Shown here: one piece after another, positions 1-7,019 of the stretch
Numbering within the stretch: the stretch's first letter is position 1
How the letters are laid out: each line of letters begins with the position of its first letter
Assembly (NCBI GenBank): GCA_947471105.1
Contig: CANIYB010000118.1
Coordinates: 1-7,285 of the forward strand
DNA: 7,285 nt
From: Cytophagaceae bacterium
GTDB taxonomy: Bacteria > Bacteroidota > Bacteroidia > Cytophagales > Spirosomataceae
Direction of reading: 5' to 3'
Program-made: the position numbers and the translations under genes
The notes under the pieces: generated by a model
What the model was told of the DNA's origin: nothing
Seen by the model: the letters and a program-made list of their open reading frames with translations, nothing else
The model's database searches: none

Positions 1-2
1 TA

Positions 3-2204
3 AGCGAAGGCTGGTGGAGTGGAAATATCACCTTTAGTGGGGATAGTTGGAACTTTTTTGGTGATCGACAATCCTTATTAGCCAAATTGCACATTCAATA
101 TACAGATGGTACGGAACAAATCATCACCACCAATCCTGATCAATGGACCTACTTTAATGATGGCCCGATTCGTTATGGTAGCTTTTTCCAAGGCGAAGTG
201 TACGACGCTCAAAAAGAAGCCGCGATTGTAGGTTGGTCCACGACTAATTTCAAATCTACCGCTTGGAAGCCCGCACAAAAAATTTCTTTAGAAGGAACTG
301 CTTTTGTAGGGAATGTCCCCAATGCTCTTAAGTTTGACGGAATGCAATTGGTAAGTCAGCTAGACGATCACGTCCAAGTGCGCGAAGTACTACAGGCCAA
401 ATTAATGACCGAACCTAGAAAGGGTGTTTTTGTCTATGATATGGGTCAAAATATGGTGGGTTTTCCAAAGATTTTCATTAAAAATGGAACCGCAGGCCAA
501 CGAATTACCCTTCGATTTGCGGAAGTACTTTACCCAGATTTAGCGGAATATGCCGGTCAAAAAGGTATGATTATGTTGGAAAATATTCGTGCGGCTTTGG
601 CACAGGATGTGTATATTTTGAAAGGTGGTGACGAGTATATCCAACCTCGATTCACATTTCATGGCTATCGGTTTTTAGAAATAACGGGAATCGATCAGGC
701 ACCTGCATTAGCTCAAGTGGCTGGATTGGTGCTTTCGTCGATCGATCACATTGGATCTGAATATGTGAGTTCTGACCCTATGGTCAACAAATTATGGCAG
801 AATATCACGTGGTCCATGCGCAGTAATTTTTTATCTATTCCCACGGATACTCCCGCTCGAAATGAACGAATGGGTTGGAGTGGCGACATTAATGTATTTT
901 CTAAAACGGCTACCATGATGGCTCCTGTAAATAATTTTATGCGCCGACATTTATTAGGGATGCGTGATGTTCAACGAGCTGATGGCCGATTTACAGATGT
1001 GGCGCCTATGGGCGGTGGATTTGGGGGAACCCTATGGGGAAGTGCTGGCATTGTGATTCCATGGGAAACTTATTTGCAATATGGGGACAAATCGATGTTG
1101 TCCGAACATTATGATGCAATGAAGCGCTATGTAAGCTTTTTAGATACGAAGGTGGATCCAGCCAATGGCATTTTGAACGAAGGTCCATTGGGCGACTGGC
1201 TAAGCCCTGAAAATAATAAAAATGACAACACCCTTTTTTGGATGACTTATCAGACTTATAATCTAAAAATCATGTCCAAAGTAGCTGCATTTTTAGGATT
1301 TAAGCTTGATGAGACTACGTATATGGAGCAATATGAGGCAAGGAAAAAAGTGATTAATCAAATTTACCTTGATCCAGTTAGCCATAAAAGTGTTAAGTCA
1401 GGTGTTCGTGCCGCACGCATGGGTCCTCCAGGAGCAGCTCCAGCACCTGCGGCCACTCCGCCTGTTTCCGATAAAGGCCAAATCGTCGATACCCAAGCTT
1501 CTTATGCGATTCCTTTGGGTCTAGGAATTTATGATCAAAAAAACATTCCTTTTGCTGTTCAAAATTTGGTCGAAACGGTGAAGCGTTCCAACAAAGATGA
1601 CGAAGGGATATCGCGTCCTCCTTATTCCTTGATGACTGGATTTATTGGCACCGCATCCATTAGTGAGGCTTTATCGGTAAATGGTCACCATGATGTTGCC
1701 TATGGATTATTAACTCAAAAAACGTATCCATCTTGGTTATATTCTGTGGCGAATGGAGCAAGCTCAATTTGGGAGCGATTGAATTCTTACACATTGGAAA
1801 ATGGGTTTGGTGGAAATAATAGCATGAATTCATTTAACCATTATTCGTTTGGAGCCGTGGCTGCTTGGATGTATACGTGGTCCTTAGGAATTCAACGAGA
1901 TGAAAATTCTCCTGGTTTTAAACACTTTAATTTACAACCTACTCCCGATCCTTCAGGAAAAATTACTTATGCCAAAGGCTTTGTTGAAACAGTTTATGGT
2001 AAAATTAGTAGTCAATGGAAAAAAGAAGGGAATAAGGTTACGTATGATTTTGTAATTCCAGCTAATACCAGTGCCCATGTTAGGTTACTTATTCCTCAAG
2101 GTGCAAAAATTACGGAAGGTGGAAAACCAGTGAAGTTCACTGCTTCAGCCAATGAATTCCAAACAGAGTTGGGCTCAGGTTCATATCATTGGGTAGTTGA
2201 GTAG
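3..2204 (+). CDS. GH78 alpha-L-rhamnosidase, 5'-partial
   Basis: This enzyme releases terminal alpha-L-rhamnose from polysaccharides or glycosides, probably in the periplasm. The frame is open from base 3 (SEGWWSGNITF...) and no stop precedes it, so the gene starts outside the window; the TTG at 87 is not a real start. 733 residues are visible, and full GH78 proteins are usually about 900-1100, so the signal peptide and first beta-sandwich are probably cut off. Visible parts are the end of the N-terminal domain (DGTEQIITTNPDQW), a beta-sandwich (VYDMGQNMVGFPKI), the (alpha/alpha)6 barrel and a C-terminal beta domain. The active-site block TDTPARNERMGWSGD holds Asp (846-848), the general-acid Glu (864-866), Trp (876-878) and Asp (885-887). 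The likely general-base Glu is in SSIWERLNS (1773-1775), and the conserved His is in FNHYSFG (1839-1841). An odd Pro/Ala-rich stretch lies at 1401-1476. The next gene follows after 18 bases. The family call is secure; the exact substrate is not. Confidence 0.95.
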   Translation, partial: SEGWWSGNITFSGDSWNFFGDRQSLLAKLHIQYTDGTEQIITTNPDQWTYFNDGPIRYGSFFQGEVYDAQKEAAIVGWSTTNFKSTAWKPAQKISLEGTAFVGNVPNALKFDGMQLVSQLDDHVQVREVLQAKLMTEPRKGVFVYDMGQNMVGFPKIFIKNGTAGQRITLRFAEVLYPDLAEYAGQKGMIMLENIRAALAQDVYILKGGDEYIQPRFTFHGYRFLEITGIDQAPALAQVAGLVLSSIDHIGSEYVSSDPMVNKLWQNITWSMRSNFLSIPTDTPARNERMGWSGDINVFSKTATMMAPVNNFMRRHLLGMRDVQRADGRFTDVAPMGGGFGGTLWGSAGIVIPWETYLQYGDKSMLSEHYDAMKRYVSFLDTKVDPANGILNEGPLGDWLSPENNKNDNTLFWMTYQTYNLKIMSKVAAFLGFKLDETTYMEQYEARKKVINQIYLDPVSHKSVKSGVRAARMGPPGAAPAPAATPPVSDKGQIVDTQASYAIPLGLGIYDQKNIPFAVQNLVETVKRSNKDDEGISRPPYSLMTGFIGTASISEALSVNGHHDVAYGLLTQKTYPSWLYSVANGASSIWERLNSYTLENGFGGNNSMNSFNHYSFGAVAAWMYTWSLGIQRDENSPGFKHFNLQPTPDPSGKITYAKGFVETVYGKISSQWKKEGNKVTYDFVIPANTSAHVRLLIPQGAKITEGGKPVKFTASANEFQTELGSGSYHWVVE

Positions 2205-2222
2205 TTTTTTATAAATTTTTCC

Positions 2223-3077
2223 ATGATGAATAACTTAAGAATCATCCCTTTTTTATTTGTAGGCTTTATTGTTTTTTTGGCATGCAGTCGCCAGTTATCC
2301 AGCAATCAAGTAGATAAAGATGGGTATACCTTAGCTTGGGCCGATGAGTTTAATCAAGAGGGAAAACCTGATAGTACAAATTGGAATTATGAGCATGGCT
2401 TTGTTCGCAATCAGGAGTTGCAATGGTACCAAACAGAAAATGCAAGTTGCAAAAATGGTTTGCTCATCATCGAAGCAAGAAAAGAGCAAAAGCCAAATCC
2501 CCGCTATCAAGAAGGTAGTAGCGACTGGCGCAGGAATAGAAAAACCATCGATTATACTTCATCCTGTTTGTTGACCAGAGGAAAAAAAACATGGCAATAC
2601 GGAAGATTTGAGCTGAGGGCCAGAATCGATATCAGCCCAGGCATGTGGCCTGCTTGGTGGACGTTGGGCGTTGAAAAAGGTTGGCCCGGAAATGGCGAAA
2701 TCGATATCATGGAGTACTATCGCGGTAAGTTATTGGCCAATATCGCTTGCCTGGGGCCCAACCAAAAAACAGAATGGTTTAGCAATACCTTTCAAGTGGA
2801 TTCATTAGGGGGAACCAAGTGGTCAAAACAATTTCATGTGTGGCGCATGGATTGGACGGAGGAATTCATCGCTTTATATTGTGATAATCAATTGCTTAAC
2901 AAAGTAATGTTAAATCAAGTCGTCAACAAAAATGGAAGTGGTTTCAATCCTTTCAAGCAACCCCATTACATGTTATTAAATTTAGCCATGGGGGGTATGA
3001 ATGGGGGAGATCCATCAAAAACCGAATTCCCTAACCGCATGGAAGTGGATTACGTCCGTGTCTATCAGAAGAAATAA
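2223..3077 (+). CDS. GH16 endo-beta-glucanase-like lipoprotein
   Basis: This is a retaining GH16 endo-hydrolase of the laminarinase/beta-glucanase type, 284 aa, a single catalytic domain of normal size. A lipoprotein signal peptide is visible: a hydrophobic core at residues 5-20, then the lipobox FLAC with Cys21 as the lipidated residue. The following residues SRQLSSN do not resemble the acidic surface-export signal of Bacteroidota, so a periplasm-facing anchor is likelier (inference). GH16 landmarks in order are WADEFN (39-44), NQELQWY (63-69), WPAWWTLG (142-149), the active site GEIDIME with nucleophile Glu159, Asp161 and acid/base Glu164, and the closing EVDYVRVY strand (274-281). The ExDxxE spacing is the beta-bulge form typical of laminarinase-like enzymes. 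ATG codons at 2223 and 2226 are both usable. It sits 18 bases after the GH78 gene, so it is probably in the same transcript. Substrate could be beta-1,3-glucan, mixed-linkage glucan or a galactan; sequence alone does not decide. Confidence 0.9.
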   Translation: MMNNLRIIPFLFVGFIVFLACSRQLSSNQVDKDGYTLAWADEFNQEGKPDSTNWNYEHGFVRNQELQWYQTENASCKNGLLIIEARKEQKPNPRYQEGSSDWRRNRKTIDYTSSCLLTRGKKTWQYGRFELRARIDISPGMWPAWWTLGVEKGWPGNGEIDIMEYYRGKLLANIACLGPNQKTEWFSNTFQVDSLGGTKWSKQFHVWRMDWTEEFIALYCDNQLLNKVMLNQVVNKNGSGFNPFKQPHYMLLNLAMGGMNGGDPSKTEFPNRMEVDYVRVYQKK

Positions 3078-3088
3078 AAGGGTATTGA

Positions 3089-3841
3089 TTAATTCTTCAT
3101 CAACAAGCTTTTTCCAGACGCATTTTTGCAGTTGACAATCGTGATATTTTTCGATTGACCATCCGAATGTATTTCTGCACCTGCGGTTTCAATGAATAGG
3201 TTTTCCAATTTCAAACCGTCAATTTGCGCGAAAACTAATCCTTTACCTTCTTTGGTAGCAGGATTTTTAATGCTAATCCCTTTAATACTTATTTGCTTGC
3301 AGCCTGAAAATGTTACAAAATTTCCTGAGGCATTTTGCAAATTAAAACCTTCGATGTTGACGCCAATGCAATTTTTCATCGCAATTAAACCTGGGCTAGC
3401 CTGAGCCATGCTTTCTTCCAAATATCCCTTTTTAATTTGTTTGTTTATTTGTTCAATCACTCCAGCTCCTTGTCCCTCAATGACTCCTTTGCCCATGACG
3501 CCTATGTTTTGCTGGCCATCGGCCATGATTAACGCTTTAGTACCGTTAATTCCCATGTAATCATAAATGGACGTAGTGCCCACCAACACCGCACCTTCGT
3601 TCAATTCAATGCTGACATTGGACTTCAATTGGACACTACCTGTCAAATATCGGCCCACGTAAAATTTAAGTTTACCTCCGCCTTTTTCACTGATGAAGTC
3701 AATGGCCCTTTGGATCGACTGAGTATTTAAGGTAATCCCGTCCGATTTTATACCAAATAAGGAAGCATTATAGTCTTTTGCGCATAAAGCCCCTTGGCTT
3801 ATGAGCATGATTAAACATATTTTTAAGAACAATTTTTGCAT
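3089..3841 (-). CDS. Short GH28-like beta-helix protein lacking the catalytic core
   Basis: This 250-aa secreted beta-helix protein is a paralogue of the two upstream genes but about half their size. Residues 1-21 form a signal peptide (cleavage likely at ALCA/KDY). Residues 22-90 match the pectate-lyase-superfamily N-terminal module (DGITLNTQSIQRAIDFI, GGGKLKF, YLTGSVQLKSNV), and 110-193 continue the helix turns (QNIGVMGKGVIEGQG, NIEGFNLQNASGNFVTF). After about residue 193 the paralogues go on to NNDGID, DASDD and SSANG; here all three motifs are absent. Residues 201-238 (GLVFAQIDGLKLENL...) instead resemble the paralogues' C-terminal GFYVRHVKNLTIDNV block, implying that about 220 residues are missing. 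No stop or frameshift interrupts the frame. It lies 59 bases after the preceding gene, with no recognisable promoter between, so read-through is likely. Catalysis of the GH28 type is not expected. It could be a decaying duplicate, a carbohydrate-binding beta-helix or a short family of its own. Confidence 0.75.
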   Translation of the reverse strand: MQKLFLKICLIMLISQGALCAKDYNASLFGIKSDGITLNTQSIQRAIDFISEKGGGKLKFYVGRYLTGSVQLKSNVSIELNEGAVLVGTTSIYDYMGINGTKALIMADGQQNIGVMGKGVIEGQGAGVIEQINKQIKKGYLEESMAQASPGLIAMKNCIGVNIEGFNLQNASGNFVTFSGCKQISIKGISIKNPATKEGKGLVFAQIDGLKLENLFIETAGAEIHSDGQSKNITIVNCKNASGKSLLMKN

Positions 3842-3900
3842 TTCTTTTGATGTTATACGCTCGTCGATTAAGGTTAGATAAATTCGAAGAGCCTGTGTAT

Positions 3901-5388
3901 TTATTTAATAATCAAGTTACTGGTCTTGTAGGGGAATACTTGTTGTTTCCCAATGCTCTCTGGTTCATTCACCACCAGCCCTGAAAAAGTAGCATTCTTG
4001 ACATCGTCTAGGACAACGCTAGGTCTGTAATCCTTTTTAAGAGCCGTGAATGTGACATTTTCAAAGGTAATTCCTTCCGCATGACGGACATAAAATCCCC
4101 AGGCTGGCAGTTCCTTAAACTGTGAAAATTCAGGATAAGCCTCTCGCATTTCAGGAACCCCATCCAGTTCAGCGGGCGTTAAACCACGTTTCGCATACAT
4201 GGGATTTCCACTTCCAGGGTACACAATTTGAATGTTTTTGAGCGTCACATTTTGGATTTTATTTTCTACCAATCCCACAATGCTGGCTGGGGAGATGTTA
4301 CGAGGTAGGTCTTCAATCGGTCCCTCAAAATTGTACCCCGCATCGGGTTTTCCCAAGGGTACTTCCGCATATACATTTGAGATCGTAATGTTTTTCATGT
4401 AGGGTTTCTTTCCACTGCTCCAGCGATCGCCAATCCTCAAGTAAATCACATTCCCTGTGTTGATGGAACGCACCCCGTCTATCACAATATTTTCAATTTC
4501 GCCTCCATCTACAGCGGCGAAAGTGATTGCCGATCGAAAGGTATCAAAAATGGTTAGGTTGGTTACTTTGAAATTTTTAAATCCCCCACGTGACACGGTA
4601 CCAAATTTTAGCCCGTTGGCACTAGACCGACCGACACAATTATCCACCACTACATTTTGACAAATATGTTGAGCTGAATGCGATTTGAAACAAAGCACAT
4701 CATCTGCCGCATCAAAATAGGAATTTTTGATCACCACTCCATCGCAGTCTACTACATCGATTCCGTCATTGTTCCAATACGATTTACTGTCTACAGTGAT
4801 GTGATCCACATACAGGTTTTTACATTGGTCATAGGTTTGGTTCCAACTAGCAGGATCTTTCAGCGTGATGTCCGTGATTATGATGTTGGTACATTCGCGG
4901 AAATAAATATTTTGGGGTCGATTGGTTTCATTGGGACGGTCATATTTCAACGGGTCGATAAAAACTCCTCGGTGAATGTAATTAACCATGTTATTTGCCG
5001 TAGTAAATCCACGACCGTTGATGATCCCTTTCCCAGTAATCCCTATATTTTCCTGGTTTACCGCAAAAATCATGGACATCCAACCGATCTTCTTATCCTT
5101 AACATAATCGAATGGATTAGTAGATCCCAAAATCGTTGCGCCATAATCTAATTGGAGCGTCACATTCGATTTCAAATAAATACTTCCAGTCACATAATTT
5201 CCGGATTCAAACACAAGCCTTCCGCCTCCATGTTCATGGATAAAATCAATGGCTTTTTGAATGGAACATGTATTCAGCGTGAGGCCGTCATTTTTAACAC
5301 CAAATTCCGTGGCTACATAATCTTTGGCTGAGAGCTGAAAGCCCAAAAGCAAGAAAAAGAATAGCGTAATTTTATTTTTATAGATCAT
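3901..5388 (-). CDS. GH28-family glycoside hydrolase (polygalacturonase-like)
   Basis: This is a 495-aa secreted right-handed beta-helix enzyme of the GH28 / pectate-lyase superfamily, probably an inverting hydrolase acting on galacturonate-containing or related glycosidic bonds in the periplasm. The signal peptide spans residues 1-21 (LSA/KDY). The N-terminal module GLTLNTCSIQKAIDFI...GGGRLVF (35-60) is followed by helix turns. Of the GH28 landmarks, NTD is present as N206-N207-D208 within NNDGID, and the Asp pair is D229-D230 (DAADD). The GHG position reads A257-N258-G259 within SSANGLKFGT, so the usual His is missing. The RIK position reads like FRSAITF (284-290). Further conserved blocks are EDLPRNISPASIVGL (359-373), ELPAWGFYVRH (426-436) and YRPSVVLDDV (454-463). 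No T9SS sorting domain is seen at the C-terminus. It begins 12 bases after the first paralogue and is surely in the same operon. Family membership is secure; polygalacturonase specificity is not. Confidence 0.9.
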   Translation of the reverse strand: MIYKNKITLFFFLLLGFQLSAKDYVATEFGVKNDGLTLNTCSIQKAIDFIHEHGGGRLVFESGNYVTGSIYLKSNVTLQLDYGATILGSTNPFDYVKDKKIGWMSMIFAVNQENIGITGKGIINGRGFTTANNMVNYIHRGVFIDPLKYDRPNETNRPQNIYFRECTNIIITDITLKDPASWNQTYDQCKNLYVDHITVDSKSYWNNDGIDVVDCDGVVIKNSYFDAADDVLCFKSHSAQHICQNVVVDNCVGRSSANGLKFGTVSRGGFKNFKVTNLTIFDTFRSAITFAAVDGGEIENIVIDGVRSINTGNVIYLRIGDRWSSGKKPYMKNITISNVYAEVPLGKPDAGYNFEGPIEDLPRNISPASIVGLVENKIQNVTLKNIQIVYPGSGNPMYAKRGLTPAELDGVPEMREAYPEFSQFKELPAWGFYVRHAEGITFENVTFTALKKDYRPSVVLDDVKNATFSGLVVNEPESIGKQQVFPYKTSNLIIK

Positions 5389-5400
5389 AGGTAGGGTCGG

Positions 5401-6885
5401 TTATTTCTTGAGCAACACTTCGGAAGACTTATACACATGTACTTGTTTCTTCTTATTGCTTTCAGGTTCGATGTATTTCATTTGGGAAAAAGTGGCTCCT
5501 TGCACATCATCTAAGACGATGGCCGGTCGGTATTCTTTTCCTTGCGCCGTTAATGTTACATTGTCAATGGTTAGATTTTTGACATGTCGGACATAAAATC
5601 CCCATGCAGGTAATTCCTTAAATTGGGAATATTCCGGATAGGCTGCCGGCATTTCTGGAATACTATCTAAGTCGGCGGGCTTAATGCCTCGATAGGCGTA
5701 GGTGGGGTTGCTGTTTCCCGGTACGACAATTTGAATGTTACGGAGGGTTACATTTGATATATATTGTCCTGGCAAACCTACGATGCTAGCCGGTGAGATA
5801 TTCCGTGGAAGATCTTCAACGGGCCCCTCGTATTCTCTTCCCGCATCTGGTTTTGAATTGGGGATTTCACAATACATATTTTGAATCGTAATGTTGTTCA
5901 TGGAACCTGTTCGGCCTTTGTTCCAGCGAGCACCAATTCTCAAATAAATGGAGTTTCCTGTGTTATAGGCATATAAACTGTCGACAAAAATATTGTCAAT
6001 CACCCCTCCATCAGGCGTAGCGATGGTAATCGCAGAACGAAACGTATCATATACTTTATTGTTGACAATCTTAAAATTCTTATACCCTCCTGAGGTCACT
6101 GTTCCAAATTTTATACCATTCGCGCTAGATCTAGCCACATTATTACGCACCTCTACATTTTCGCAAAGTTTTGTGGGATCATGTGATTTAAAACAGATGG
6201 CATCATCACTTGCGTCAATAAATGAATTGCTAAGGACCACATTTTTACAATCGACAATATCGATTCCATCGTTGTTCCAAAAAGCCTTGCTGTCGACCGT
6301 GATTTTGTCAATTTTCAAATTTTCACATTGATCAAACACAACGACCCATTCGGCCGCATTTTTAACCATGATGCCTGAAACTTCCACGTTTTTACATTCG
6401 CGAAAGTATATGCCTTTTGGCCTACGAAGCGCAGGTCTATCATTGGCTAATTCATCTTTTAATATTCCTTTTTGAACTTGGTCTAACAGAGTATAAGCCA
6501 AATCCCGGCCTTGTCCATCGACAACCCCTTTTCCGGTCAGTCCGATATTTTCAGCTTTATAAGCAGAAATTAGCGATGAGAAATGGGGTCCATTGATGTT
6601 GTAATCATAAATATTGGTGGACCCGAGCAATGTGGCACCTTCCTCTAAATGAATGGTTACATTGGATTTAAGTTGGATGGTTCCTGTTAAATAGCGCCCC
6701 ACATAAAATACGAGTCGGCCCCCGCCTTTTTCATGGATAAAATCGATGGCTTTTTGAATTGAGTTGGTGTTTAGGGTCGTCCCATTGGATTTGATCCCAA
6801 ACATCGAAGCCTTGTAGTCTTCTGCTTGCGCATGAAAGCATAGGAAAATAGTCAAGGGAATGACTATTAATAGATTCTTCATCAT
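5401..6885 (-). CDS. GH28-family glycoside hydrolase, first of three paralogues
   Basis: This is the promoter-proximal gene of the minus-strand cluster. The frame could be read from a TTG at 6924, but ATGATG at 6880-6885 begins a proper signal peptide (MMKNLLIVIPLTIFL...HAQA/EDY), so I start at 6885, giving 494 aa. The architecture is the same as its downstream paralogue: TTLNTNSIQKAIDFI...GGGRLVF (36-60), NND at 204-206 followed by GID, D227-D228 (DASDD), ANG at 255-257 in SSANGIKFGT where GHG is expected, FRSAIT (282-287) near the expected RIK, then EDLPRNISPASIVGL (357-371), ELPAWGFYVRH (424-434) and YRPAIVLDDV (452-461). The two full-length proteins differ most around residues 95-150, a region likely to shape the substrate groove. 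A predicted promoter and a palindrome lie upstream. Location should be periplasmic, as no lipobox or sorting domain is seen. The three catalytic Asp equivalents are kept, so an active hydrolase is likely, but its substrate may not be homogalacturonan. Confidence 0.9.
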   Translation of the reverse strand: MMKNLLIVIPLTIFLCFHAQAEDYKASMFGIKSNGTTLNTNSIQKAIDFIHEKGGGRLVFYVGRYLTGTIQLKSNVTIHLEEGATLLGSTNIYDYNINGPHFSSLISAYKAENIGLTGKGVVDGQGRDLAYTLLDQVQKGILKDELANDRPALRRPKGIYFRECKNVEVSGIMVKNAAEWVVVFDQCENLKIDKITVDSKAFWNNDGIDIVDCKNVVLSNSFIDASDDAICFKSHDPTKLCENVEVRNNVARSSANGIKFGTVTSGGYKNFKIVNNKVYDTFRSAITIATPDGGVIDNIFVDSLYAYNTGNSIYLRIGARWNKGRTGSMNNITIQNMYCEIPNSKPDAGREYEGPVEDLPRNISPASIVGLPGQYISNVTLRNIQIVVPGNSNPTYAYRGIKPADLDSIPEMPAAYPEYSQFKELPAWGFYVRHVKNLTIDNVTLTAQGKEYRPAIVLDDVQGATFSQMKYIEPESNKKKQVHVYKSSEVLLKK

Positions 6886-6915
6886 AGAATGATAGGTTTT
6901 AGAGCGAAGCGCAAA

Positions 6916-6925
6916 ATTGATCAAT
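6916..6925. promoter_or_regulatory. 10-bp perfect palindrome in GH28 leader, possible operator
   Basis: ATTGATCAAT is a perfect 10-bp palindrome. It lies between the predicted transcription start (about 6943) and the first GH28 start codon. A site there could let a dimeric repressor block transcription when substrate is absent. It is short and AT-rich, so chance is a real alternative, and no regulator gene is visible in the window to pair it with. Confidence 0.22.
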
Positions 6926-6948
6926 CAATCGTTCAACTTCATATACTT

Positions 6949-6980
6949 CAAATATAAATATTCTTTTAATGCTCTGCAAT
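6949..6980 (-). promoter_or_regulatory. Bacteroidota-type promoter for the GH28 cluster
   Basis: On the minus strand, TATATTTG (6956-6949) matches the Bacteroidota -7 consensus TAnnTTTG exactly. ATTG (6980-6977) lies 20 bases upstream and matches the -33 element TTTG at three of four positions. This would put transcription start near 6943 and give a leader of roughly 58 bases before the ATG at 6885. It is the only convincing promoter I found for the three-gene cluster. The match and spacing are seen directly; activity is inferred. Confidence 0.5.
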
Positions 6981-7019
6981 AATTCAGGTTTGTATAAATT
7001 AGCGTATTCAATACTTGAT

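Noticed and set aside
87..89. TTG as start codon of the GH78 gene
   Set aside because: The same frame is open back to base 3 and encodes typical GH78 N-terminal sequence, so the gene is cut by the window edge.
861..863. Asn in the RNER motif of GH78 as a sign of lost catalysis
   Set aside because: Many GH78 enzymes have Asp here (RDER), but the residues known to act in catalysis (the Asp of TDTP, the Glu, and the Asp of GWSGD) are all present, so the change is probably tolerated.
3085..3103. TTGAT...ATCAA inverted repeat at the convergent stops as a terminator
   Set aside because: The stem is only 5 AT-rich base pairs with a 9-base loop and no U-tract in either direction.
3842..3900. Separate promoter for the short beta-helix gene
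   Set aside because: I found no TAnnTTTG element with a spaced -33 TTTG in this 59-base gap on the minus strand.
4678..5151. 157-codon open frame on the + strand
   Set aside because: It lies entirely antisense to the well-supported GH28 gene and its translation shows no recognisable domain; it is a shadow frame.
3089..6885. Pectate lyase activity for the three beta-helix genes
   Set aside because: The N-terminal module belongs to the pectate-lyase superfamily by name, but the NND-GID and DD motifs of the full-length copies are GH28 hydrolase features.
6886..6924. N-terminal extension of the first GH28 gene from TTG 6924
   Set aside because: It places 13 polar residues before a normal signal peptide that starts neatly at ATGATG (6880-6885); the extension overlaps the leader palindrome.
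6969..7019. Longer start of the small membrane protein
   Set aside because: The added 17 residues look non-coding and overlap the divergent GH28 promoter; the ATG at 7020 begins a natural MKKN- start.
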